This document shows positions 10,470 through 21,900 of a DNA stretch of 38,976 nt, piece by piece (position 1 is the first letter of the stretch; the number at the start of each line of letters is the position of its first letter). Source of the DNA: Nemertoderma westbladi. Lineage: Eukaryota; Xenacoelomorpha; Nemertodermatida; Nemertodermatidae. Made by a program: the position numbers and the translations under genes. Location: NCBI GenBank assembly GCA_032718475.1, contig JAUCBJ010001766.1, positions 1 through 38,976 on the forward strand, read 5' to 3'. The notes under the pieces are model-generated. The model ran no database searches and was not told where the DNA came from. It was given only the letters and a program-made list of their open reading frames with translations.

Positions 10470-11441
10470 TGTTAGAAATCTCAAATCGCAAAATAGAATA
10501 ATTCAAATCACCGCAAGATGTCGCTATCGAACATGGACTAGCAATCCACTTTGCCAGGATATTTTTGTAAAGCCAGTTAGTGGCCATTCCCAGTAATAGC
10601 TGGAATATCATTGGCCAATAAACTGTTATAGGCTACAAGCGGTTGAGATTGTAATATAATTCAATGTGATTTACCACAGGGAGCCCTTTGTAACATGGTG
10701 TACATTGATGCACAGTGTACCATTCATAGGTTTGGCTCTTCACATTCAACCTGTTTATTGACTTGTAATTGAGTTATTATAAGCATTCAACACCTATTTT
10801 TGTATATTACATTGCCAGAACATGTACAGTTGTATTAATAAAATTGACATAATGTATTGATTATTGGTATTTAATAAATTTATTTAGTGTTTGTTGTTAG
10901 TATTACTATCGCCTCTAAACCTATATTATATTAGTGACATTACTAAATTTTACTATTAAATTCAAAAATAGCTTAATTATGGTGAATCAAATCCATTGTT
11001 TAGCGAATCGAAAATGTTTATTATCATTAAGGAAACAGAACAGGTTATAGTGGCAGCCTATTATAAGGTAACACTAACCGCAACACCTAATACTTCAGTA
11101 CCGGTACTTATTTAACTATCACAGACACAGTTCAACACAATTTATTTATTCTAAACAAAACAATAACACGGTTAGAGACTCATTTAAGATTTTATCGAAT
11201 AATTACATGTTAATTTCGTCGATTCTTGTTGCTCAGTTTGATGTTTATTTTATTTTACATTAATATTTAATTTTTTTATATTTATTAATATTTAATATTC
11301 AGCAATGAATTGGTTTGTTGTTTTTCGGATTCTTATACAATAGTTATATTAATATTATAGACGGCGGGCTGTGTAGGTACTTGTCCTGTAATTTTAATGA
11401 ATCTGAATTTTAATTAAAACTACAGTTTATTATCCTATCAG
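10470..11441. other. No gene seen
   Basis: Very AT-rich. A partial MITE arm (GGAAACAGAACAGGTTATAG, near 11031) and a TACCGGTA palindrome near 11098 are the only structures noted. Confidence 0.4.
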
Positions 11442-11447
11442 CCTATG

Positions 11448-11867
11448 CCAGAGGCGTAACGAAGGGGGGGGGACGTTCCCCCGGGTACACTCACCCAGCG
11501 GCGCTGAAATGTCAGGGAAAATGTCAGGAAATTCTTGTAAAATTAGGATAAATCAGTGAAAATTCAGGGATTGTGATACAGTATTTACAGTACGGTACAT
11601 GTGTAATAAGTCAGTAAGTGAAAATGTGAAAAATTTTCTCTGCTCGTTTCGCTCGTCATTCTATATATTATAAGTGCACTATATCAAACTTGTGTGAAAT
11701 AGATTTCATATAGTTATACAGCATACTGTTAGATATATAATATTTAAGAAAACAACGTCATATAATAGAAAAGTTAAAATTATTGAAGGTAGGGGGGGGG
11801 GGGGGGGGGGGGGGGGGCATCTCAGCTTCACTCCCCTGGGTGCCAGAAGGGCTCGCTTCGCCTCTGC
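11448..11867. mobile_element. MITE-like element with CAGAGGCG ends and 6-bp target duplication
   Basis: The ends CCAGAGGCGTAACGAAG and CTTCGCCTCTGC form an imperfect terminal inverted repeat. CCTATG flanks both sides (11442-11447 and 11868-11873) as a perfect direct repeat. The interior holds G runs, including 26 G at 11792-11817, and no gene. Confidence 0.65.
11792..11817. repeat. Poly-G run, 26 bases
   Basis: Uninterrupted G homopolymer inside the element at 11448-11867. Confidence 0.95.
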
Positions 11868-12074
11868 CCTATGTCACAGCAAATAATTTAATAATTTATT
11901 TATATTACAAGTAGCTCCTTACTGTTTTTATATTATCCGATTTCTGTATTATTATTTATAATTTTAAACCTAATTAACTAAAGTAAACTTAATAACTTAA
12001 ATTGTGTTGTTGAGCGGCATATACATAACTGGCGGCATAATGATGTTTTGATTATAAAAACCAAGAAAGCCATA

Positions 12075-12959
12075 ATGGAGATTATTTCGTTTGTTTTATT
12101 TCTTATCTGTCTAACTGATATCAGCTACCAATCTGATTCAATTCTACAAGAAATCAAGTTTACGCAACCATTTTATAACGTTAGCATTACTGAACATGTC
12201 CCATCCCACAGTTACGTTAACACAAAAACACGAATGGGAATTCAAATTCCCCGCCAATTTCTTCCGAGGGGTTCGTATGGCGAGGCCCTGACCATAGTTT
12301 ATAAAATAGAAAAGACGAGTAGTGTGAAGGAATTTTTTAAAGTTGAAACTTTTTTAACCGGCGATTTCGTTTTTTTAGCTGTTCGAACGAAGGGCGGCAC
12401 GTTAAATAGTCTAAACCGCGAGCGTCAGGATTTATACGAGATACCTGTAAAAGGTGTTATTCGGTTAGCGGGAAAATACGGAGGAGGGGGACAAAAAGTT
12501 GAAGTTTATTGCCGTGTTTATTGTCGGGTAGAAGACGCTAACGATATTCAACCTTTTTTTAACCAATCAGCGTACAGTATAGACGTTCTAGAATCAACAC
12601 CCGCGAGAAGCGAACTGGTAGCTGTGCACGCTTACGACGCCGACATTGGTGCTAATGGCGATGTTTATTACTCGTTTGTTGAGGAAACTGAAACGTTTTC
12701 TATTCATCCCATAAGCGGGGTTGTAAGTCTCATTAAAGAGTTGGATTACACGCAGGCTGTTTACTACAGGTTGACTCTAAGTGCTAAGGACAGGGGGGGT
12801 GGGGGCGGGGGCCAGCATGCCCCCTCGACCAACCCCTCTCTCGCACTCCTAGAGATAAACGTTAAACAAATAAACATGCATTCCCCTGTCATTGCTATTC
12901 ACCATCTCCCCAATGTTGTTGAACATGGTCTCAACGAGACAATTTACGCCATACTACAG
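12075..12959 (+). CDS. Fat-like exon 1: signal peptide, cadherin repeats 1-2 and start of 3
   Basis: Codons 1-295, ending in phase 0 at CAG|GTACGG. I choose the ATG at 12075 (context ccataATGG); the open frame reaches back to 12048 without another ATG. Residues 1-19 or so form a hydrophobic signal peptide (MEIISFVLFLICLTDISYQ). Repeat 1 begins near residue 29 (FTQPFYNVSITEHVP) and ends at the linker EDANDIQPFF near 153-162. Repeat 2 follows with DADIGANGDVYYSF near 188 and FSIHPISGVVSL. Repeat 3 starts near 272. Oddities: a Gly run coded by a G-rich tract (12790-12812) within repeat 2, and a small tandem duplication giving VYCRVYCRV near residue 146. N-glycosylation sequons NVS, NQS and NET are visible. 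Confidence 0.9.
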
Positions 12960-15900
12960 GTACGGTTCTATTAATATATTTTTAATTTATTACGATTACG
13001 CCATACTGATAAAGTACACTAGTCTGATAATGTTGATGTGCTGCATTTATAGGTGTATGTTTGTATGTATGGGTGTATAATATTAGTATAACAGTGGTGG
13101 CGGGGGGCGGGACGTGCCCCCCACTAGAGAGTCGCAGGGTGCCAAATTTCCCCCCCACAATATAAAGATTTCCATATCAGATTCTCACAATTTACAATTT
13201 TTATTGTATTTTTATATATTTAGACTTTGTATTTTTATTGAATCTCCTCCAGCATTAAGTTTTTTTATTGCAATTATTTCTATCTTACAACCTGTACAGA
13301 TAGCAGATACCAATTCGTTTATTGTTTTGGTTAGATATAGATAATTATAAACGAATATAAATACGTATTTATGAAAATATAATTAAGACACATTCACATT
13401 AACCTTGTTTACTATTACGATTTATTACAGTCGTGTATTTAGTTTACAGGGAATAATATCGGTTTCCTATTAATTTATTTGCATCTGCGACCTTATTGAA
13501 CTTTGTAATTATCTGCTTCCGACGCATCCAAGCAGTATAACAATAATTGTATCTTATTTCATTATCTTATTGTTTATAGCAGGCCTATACGTAATATTAA
13601 ATGAGGTTGTAGAAACAACAGCTTGCAATATGCGTATAGTTATAGTTAAACGTAATGTAAGCAAGAAAACTAATTTTATTGTTTTATATTTTATTGTTAT
13701 AGTAGAGTAATGTGCCCCCTACCTACATGAGTTTGCGTGACAAACAGTTAACTTGGCAAGTAATTCTATATATTTTAGCTGTTTTAGCTACACTAACTTA
13801 TCGCATCACTGTTGTATATAGGCACCAGACACTCACAACACTCTAATATCTATGCTAACAATGTTATCATATTTATGTGTTATTATCTCGCAGGTTGACT
13901 CTGTATCCGGCTATGTTATTATACTATAACTATTACTGCCACTTCCCAGATAACAATATTTGTATTTGATAAGAACGAAATGTATTTTGCAAAGTGATGT
14001 TAATGAAACGAATTCGTCTTTATTTTATTTCCAGTAACGAGATGTTATTATTAATGACATTTCAAGAACTGAGTTGTAATTTGAATTCTTAATAAAACTA
14101 ATAAAAAAAACACCCTAATTTTATTTTATTTTCAATTAATGGTATTGAATTTTGTGGAAATGCGCGGGTTTTTTTTTTTAAACATATTATTATTGATATT
14201 GGGGGATGCAGATGTGGGAGTGGGGGGGGGGGGGGGGGGGGTGGTTTTCAAATTAATACATTTCTTATTAGGTAAGTGACTCGTCCGGATTTTATTGAAG
14301 TGACTCATTGGGAGACTGACAGACAACGGACTGCACCAGGTATTCCTCTCTCCTAACATAACTGAAACGGCAATACTTTTTGTAAGATTTACTGCCTCTA
14401 CTTTACAACATGTTTTATCTGGTAGACTTAGACAGCCACTAATAATATGTTGCCAATACACCAGTAATTCCCAGTCCAATAACCCTAAACTCGCAGCTGT
14501 TGTTGGCTGTGTCGGGGTTTAAGGCGGCCGAGATTGATATTGGAGTTTTCTATAGATAATTGGATATCTTATCATATTATACTAATTCTATTTATATTTT
14601 TAATAGTCTCTGTATCAAAGTTGCTTAAGATATTATGATTAAACGAATTATTATCCCTTGAGACATTTATTCAAATTTGAATTAAATTAAATAAATTGAT
14701 ATTGATAAAGAATTCCTAATTCCACCACCCCACACCCCCTGACATAAAGACAAATTCACACGTATCAGTGAAATGATTAATTGAAATTTTTGCATATATC
14801 ATAAATATGAACTGAAAGACTCAAATTATTAAATTTTGAATGTCGGAAACCCCTAAATAAATGTATTTATACAATCGTAAGTATAAAATTAAATATAATT
14901 TTTACTATTTACATTAGAATTCCTCCAATAATTGGTTATTTTTCAGGGCACCACCACTCAGATGTTTTGTTCCCTAGGTAACGGACGCAGACAGCCACCG
15001 TAGCGGTCGCATCGACCGGGTCTTCCTTTCTTCGGGAGACGACGACAGACAGTTCCACGTGACCCGCGGTCTGGGGGGTCCCTCCGAGTACACCATAGAG
15101 ATAGCGCGGCCCCTGGACAGGGAGACCAAACCGGCGTACAACCTCACCGTAGTCGCCTGGGATAGCGGTGCCCCGGTGCGGTCCGCTAGTATATCGGTTC
15201 GGGTGCAGGTGAGTCGCCGTCGGCGTGAGTCGGAGTTAATTAATAATAATAAATGAATTGTTGTGGGGCGAGTGACGCGGTGTATTAAATATACAATGTA
15301 AATTGGACAATATGAAAATGCTCTCCATAGCGAAAAATAACAACCGGCCCTATTGGGGCTCGAACCCGGTACCTAGGTTTCAAACTTCTGGTTATCATCA
15401 GCCGAGTGTGTGTACTGAGCTACCAGACCGGATGAATATTTCGCTGTGGAGTGGGAGATCATATTTAGCCCGTACAATCACTCAAAGGAATAACGGTAAT
15501 AACGAAAGTTGTACTTTCCTTTGAGTGATTAGTTGGCCTTAATATGATCTCCCACTCCATAGCGAAATATTCATCCGGTCTGGTAGCTCAGTACACTCAC
15601 CCGGCTGATGATAACCAGAAGTTTGAAACCTAGGTACCGGGTTCGAGCCCCAATAGGGCCGGTTGATATTTTTCGCTATGGAGAGTTAATTAATGCGCTC
15701 AACGCTGAAACCATTGAAATTATTTATCGATCTTCTTCTGAAATATAATAAAAATTTTGGAACATTTCATATATCCCGGGAATAAAAGCGATATTTAAAA
15801 AAAAATTGAATGACTAACAAATACAGCAGTTATTCCAATTCAATGGAATCAATCGCCTCTCCTATTTAAGTCTCTAACCTTTGTAATTTATAAAGACAAA

Positions 15901-18900
15901 ATTTAGGTATTATAATATGAGTGGAGTTCTAGAGATTAGCAATGGCCGCAAATATGTCATAGCTAACGGTATAACTTGTTACTATTGGTATAGATAGTGT
16001 TCTGGAATATGTTAGCTATTTATTTTGAATTCATGTTCCGGTTCTATTTTTTTTGTTCTATTCAATTCATTATAAAATCTGGAATGCATTTTATTTACAA
16101 CGTATTGCATATCTTTCTAAAACAACGTGTTTAAAACTAATTAAAAATGAGTTTTGTATCAGTTGAAAGCTCGTGTTTGTTTAATGTGAGCTAGTCTTTA
16201 GTTTTCTGTCTAGTTACATTTGTTCATTAACACTATTAATTTTAGTTGGTAATTTTGTCATTTCACTGTTAAGACTAAAAGTGAAGCTGGGATATGCCGG
16301 CGAAATAACTGGGACGAAACGTCCTGGGACGAAATGCCCTGGGCCCGAAACGTCCTGGGACCGAAACGTCCGGGGACGAAACGTCCCGGGACCGAAACGT
16401 CCTGGGACCGAAACGTCATGGGACCGAAACGTCCTGGGACCGACACGTCATGGGACCGAAACGTCCTGGGACGAAACGTCTTGGGACGAAACGTCTTGGG
16501 ACCGAAACGTCATGGGACCGAAACGTCCTGGTACCGACACGTCATGGGACCGAAACGTCCTGGGACGAAACGTCTTGGGACGAAACGTCTTGGGACGAAA
16601 CGTTCTGGGACCGAAACGTCCCGGATCCATATTTAAAGTATTTGTAATCTGTTTGACATTATTTTTACTCCAATATTGGTTATTCTGTTGTCTAGGTAAC
16701 CGACACTAACGACCACGCGCCCACCTTCCTACGTAGCAGCTACAACGCTACGGTAGATGAACTGAGCCCGTCGCACACCATAGTAACCAAGGTAACGGCC
16801 CGAGACAAGGACCTCGGTGCCAACGCCCTCGTCAGATACTCTTTGCGTAGCGGCAATGATTTGGGAATGTTCCGTGTGGATCCGACTACAGGGTTGCTGG
16901 TCGTGAAGGAACCCTTACCGGCTCATCCGACTATCTACGCGCTCACAGGTAGGTAGTGCTGGCTCATTGGTTAACATACCGGCTAACAGGCAGGTAGTAC
17001 CGGCTCAATGGTTAACAGTACCGGCTCACAGGTAGTTAGTACCGGCTCAATGGTTAACAGTACCGGCTCACAGGTAGGTAGTACCGGCTCTCAGGTAGGC
17101 TGCACCGGCTCATTGGTTAATAGTACCGGCTCACAGGTAGGTAGTACCGGCTCATTGGTTAATAGTACCGGCTCATTGGTTAATAGTACCGGCCCACAGG
17201 TAGGCAGTACCGGCTCATTGGTTAATAGTACCGGCCCACAGGTAGGCAGTACCGGCTCATTGGTTAATAGTACCGGCTCATTGGTTAACAGTACCGGCTC
17301 ACATGTAGGTAGTACCGGCTCACATGTAGGTAGTACCGGCTCACAGGTAGGTAGTACCGGCTCTCATTTAGGCTGCACGGCTCATTGGTTAATAGTATCG
17401 GCTCACAGGTAGGTAGTTCCGGCTCAATGGTTAACAGTACCGGCTCACAGGTAGGTAGTACCGGCTCTCAGGTAGGCTGCACCGGCTCATTGGTTAACAT
17501 ACCGGCTCACAGGTAGGTAGTACCGGCTCAATGGTTAACAGTACCGGCTCACAGGTAGTTAGTACCGGCTCAATGGTTAACAGCACCGGCTCACAGGTAG
17601 GTAGTACCGGCTCAATGGTTAACAGTACCGGCTCACAGGTAGGTAGTACCTGCTATCAGGTAGGCTGCACCGGCTCATTGGTTAACAGTACCGGCTCATT
17701 GGTTAATAGTACCGGTTCATTGGTTAATAGTACCGGCTCATTGGTTAATAGTACCGGCCCACAGGTAGGCAGTACCGGCTCATTGGTTAATAGTACCGGC
17801 TCATTGGTTAACAGTACCGGCTCACATGTAGGTAGTACCGGCTCACAGGTAGGTAGTACCGGCTCTCATTTAGGCTGCACGGCTCATTGGTTACTAGTAC
17901 CGGCTCACTGGTAGGTAGGTAGTTCCGGCTCATTGGTTAATAGTACCGGCTCATTGGTTAATAGTACCGGCCCACAGGTAGGCAGTACCGGCTCATTGGT
18001 TAATAGTACCGGCTCACAGGTAGGCAGTACCGGCTCACTGGTTGGGAGTACCGGCTCAATGGTTGGCAGTACCGGCTCACTGGTTGACGGAACCGGCTCA
18101 CAGTGAGGCAGTACCGGGGTTCGCATAACGAGCTACGAGTATTTGTGGAAGTAAACTCGGAATGTTGTAATTATAATTAAATTAAGGTTTTTCAACTTTA
18201 TCTAACGTATTTGTCTACGTTTCAGTGCGAGCGACCGACCAAGGGGTGGCGTCCATGCGTCGATGGAGCGAGTGCGTTGTTTACGTCGCCATACGTGACG
18301 TGAACAACCACCCGCCTCGGTTCGATATGGAAGAATACACGGCACGAATTAGCGAAGGTTTGTTTACAAATAGGCAGTCTTTCTTATTTCTACCTTATAA
18401 CATGTACAGTTAGTTTATTGTTTTGGTTAGATTCACACCTTCTGTAACCTGGGTTTTTAGTGAAACCTGGTATTATTCACATGAGGTAAACCACAAAGTG
18501 AAATATAACAGCTGGAAGTCTTGTATGCTCCACATGTACCAATAGGGAAGTCACTTAAGGCCATGATACACCACAGGAGCGGCGAGCGGCAGCAGCCATT
18601 TGTGGTGTATCATCACCCATAGAAAATAATGTGTTCTATTTTTAAAAAGTGGCCGCTCGCCGCGGCCGCTCGCCGCTGCCGCTCGCCGCTCCTGTGGTGT
18701 ATCATGGCCTTTAGAATCCGTTTGGTTACAAATTTCGATACAAAACGAATTGTGACGTCACGAAACTATTAACTTTTATGGATTGGTCGGGTGTTGAATC
18801 TCTTCAATTGTTTCAATTTGTTCCGATATTTGACTTTATTTTACTCTATCCAGGTGCTCCAATCGGTACTCCCGTTCTGTTTTACTTTATTTTACTTTAT

Positions 18901-21900
18901 CCAGGTGCTCCGATCGGTACTCCCGTTCTGTTTTACTTTATTTTACTTTATCCAGGTGTTCCGATCGGTACTCCCGTTCTGTTTTACTTTATTTTACTTT
19001 ATCCAGGTGCTCCGATCGGTACTCCCGTTCTGTTTTACTTTATTTTACTTTATCCAGGTGCTCCGATCGGTACTCCCGTTCTGTTTTACTTTATTTTACT
19101 TTATCCAGGTGTTCCGATCGGTACTCCCGTTCTGTTTTACTTTATTTTACTTTATCCAGGTGCTCCGATCGGTACTCCCGTTCTATTTTACTCTATCCAG
19201 GTGCTCCGATCGGTACTCCCGTTCTGTTTTACTTTATTTTACTCTATCCAGGTGCTCCGATCGGTACTCCCGTTCTGTTTTACTTTATTTTACTTTATCC
19301 AGGTGCTCCGATCGGTACTCCCGTTCTGTTTTACTTTATTTTACTCTATCCAGGTGCTCCGATCGGTACTCCCGTTCTGTTTTACTTTATTTTACTCTAT
19401 CCAGGTGTTCCGATCGGTACTCCCGTTCTGTTTTACTTTATTTTACTCTATCCAGGTGTTCCGATCGGTACTCCCGTTCTGTTTTACTTTATTTTACTTT
19501 ATCCAGGTGTTCCGATCGGTACTCCCGTTCTGTTTTACTTTATTTTACTTTATCCAGGTGTTCCGATCGGTACTCCCGTTCTGTTTTACTTTATTTTACT
19601 TTATCCAGGTGCTCCGATCGGTACTCCCGTTCTGTTTTACTTTATTTTACTTTATCCAGGTGCTCCGATCGGTACTCCCGTTCTGTTTTACTTTATTTTA
19701 CTCTATCCAGGTGTTCCGATCGGTACTCCCGTTCTCTCTGTCCTCGCCACTGACGCAGACGAGATGGGTAGCGCGTTCGTCCTCTACTCTATAGAGAACA
19801 TGGACGCGGCGGTTGCCCTTCCCTTTAGGCTCGCCCCACGCGAGGTGGTATACGGGGCTACGAGTGGGAGCAACCGCGCTCAGGATATTGTGACCTCGCG
19901 TCTGTTAGACTACGAGACAATGGCTCGGGTCTACACCATACAGGTATGCCAGCGTGTTTATTAGGTTATTTACAACACCAATATTGGTGTGGTGTTGTAG
20001 ATTCGATCCTCGCAAAGGGAGACTTTTCACTTCGGCAAGAAAGCGACTAGACGTAGACAGAGCTTTATAACTGAATTGCCTCCATAAATGTTTGCTAAAT
20101 GGGTACCAGTTTCCTGTGGGGAGTATACTTCTGGGGGGGGGGGGGGGGGGGGATCCCTACACTAACGGCTGAATAAAACTTTATTAACACACTATATTGT
20201 AAAACATGTGCATGTTGTTGGGCATTGTTACTTCATGTGTTGTGTAGGAAATTATTGTCTGCCCTCTACATCTACAACAAATCGCCATCTGGTGTTGGGG
20301 CCCTAATCACATAGCGAGGTGTTTAATTTGGGCCCTAATCACATAGCGAGGTGTTTAATTTGGGCCCTAATCACATAGCGAGGTGTTTAATTTGGGCACT
20401 AATCACATAGCGAGGTGTTTAATTTGGGCCCTAATCACATAGCGAGGTGTTTAATTTGGGCCCTAATCACATAGCGAGGTGTTTAATTTGGGCACTAATC
20501 ACATAGCGAGGTGTTTAATTTGGGCCCTAATCACATAGCGAGGTGTTTAATTTGGGCCCTAATCACATAGCGAGGTGTTTAATTTGGGCACTAATCACAT
20601 AGCGAGGTGTTTAATTTGGGCCCTAATCACATAGCGAGGTGTTTAATTTGGGCACTAATCACATAGCGAGGTGTTTAATTTGGGCCCTAATCACATAGCG
20701 AGGTGTTTAATTTGGGCACTAATCACATAGCGAGGTGTTTAATTTGGGCCCTAATCACATAGCGAGGTGTTTAATTTGGGCACTAATCACATAGCGAGGT
20801 GTTTAATTTGGGCCCTAATCACATAGCGAGGTGTTTAATTTGGGCCCTAATCACATAGCGAGGTGTTTAATTTGGGCACTAATCACATAGCGAGGTGTTT
20901 AATTTGGGCCCTAATCACATAGCGAGGTGTTTAATTTGGGCACTAATCACATAGCGAGGTGTTTAATTTGGGCCCTAATCACATAGCGAGGTGTTTAATT
21001 TGGGCACTAATCACATAGCGAGGTGTTTAATTTGGGCCCTAATCACATAGCGAGGTGTTTAATTTGGGCCCTAATCACATAGCGAGGTGTTTAATTTGGG
21101 CCCTAATCACATAGCGAGGTGTTTAATTTGGGCCCGTTAATATCTTTATGCTTCTAATTAAGTGATGCTGTGTGAATGTATAATATGGCGAGGCGACAGT
21201 TATTGGCAAATTATATCCAAAACAAAACTCGAATAATATTTTCGACTTATTCTCCATTTATTTACCCCACCAATAACTAAACTCTAGAAATATGTGAATT
21301 ATACCATAACAAAGAAATATACAATAACTTGTAGTCATAAAGGCGATACGGAAGTAAATAAAGTGCTCTTTTTATACTTTGATGTACTCGGTAACCATAG
21401 CAACAAACTGTTATTTTAGTTGTCAATAATGAGCTGATGAGCTTGTTTCAGATTGCAATTGGGGAAATTTGTGTCATAATTAATTATTAATTTAAAATTA
21501 GAAATTGAAAGTAAACTATGTATAACTTCATAATGATACTCAAGATATGGTGCTGCTCTCATTAAAATTAAAATTCATGGTCTTAAAAATAAATATGCTA
21601 TTCGTTTTCACTGTAAAATTCTACACTAAATAGATTCTGAACTGCGTTGTAACGGTTGTCTATAGAATCGACTATTTCACATCACAAATTTATTTGATTT
21701 AATTCGGGTAGGTGTAAAACGCGGATCCGGATCCGGATTCAGGATCCGGATACGGATCAGGACACGGATTTGCGAGTGTAAAAGGCGGATCCGGATTTAC
21801 CTACAATCCGTAACTGAGTGTAATATGCGGATTCTGAAATACGCAATCCGTATTGCAGTGTAAAACGCGGATTCATATATTTTATGAATCCGGAATGGAG

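Larger units (their letters stand above)
15321..15685. repeat. Large inverted repeat, 170-bp arms, tRNA-like core in each arm
   Basis: Arms 15321-15490 and 15516-15685 are near-perfect reverse complements with a 25-bp loop. Each arm carries a tRNA-like sequence with an A box (TGGTAGCTCAGT) and a B box (GGTTCGAGCCC). It lies in intron 2, so a transcript could fold into a very long hairpin. The ends (CTCTCCATAGCGAAAAAT) are also the arm ends. Confidence 0.85.

Noticed and set aside
14940-14978. Alternative exon 2 acceptor at 14946
   Set aside because: It would add 31 bases, break the frame and interrupt the cadherin match; TTCCCTAG at 14977 gives a perfect join.
15577-15661. Functional tRNA-Ile(GAT) gene
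   Set aside because: T stem mismatches and extra bases in the D/anticodon region; the mirrored copy and dispersed character fit a SINE head.
16281-16709. 142-codon frame and its antisense companions
   Set aside because: Pure minisatellite translation (TETSWDRNV-type repeats); no start context or domain.
17008-18126. Ser/Thr/Gly-rich repetitive frames on both strands
   Set aside because: Artefacts of the 21-bp array in intron 3.
18778-19794. Long open frames of 338 and 320 codons
   Set aside because: They are readings of the 51-bp splice-site minisatellite in different frames. Only the last exon portion is coding in the gene's frame.
20299-21135. CRISPR-like regular 32-bp direct repeats
   Set aside because: Units are contiguous with no unique spacers, the genome is animal, and there are no cas genes.
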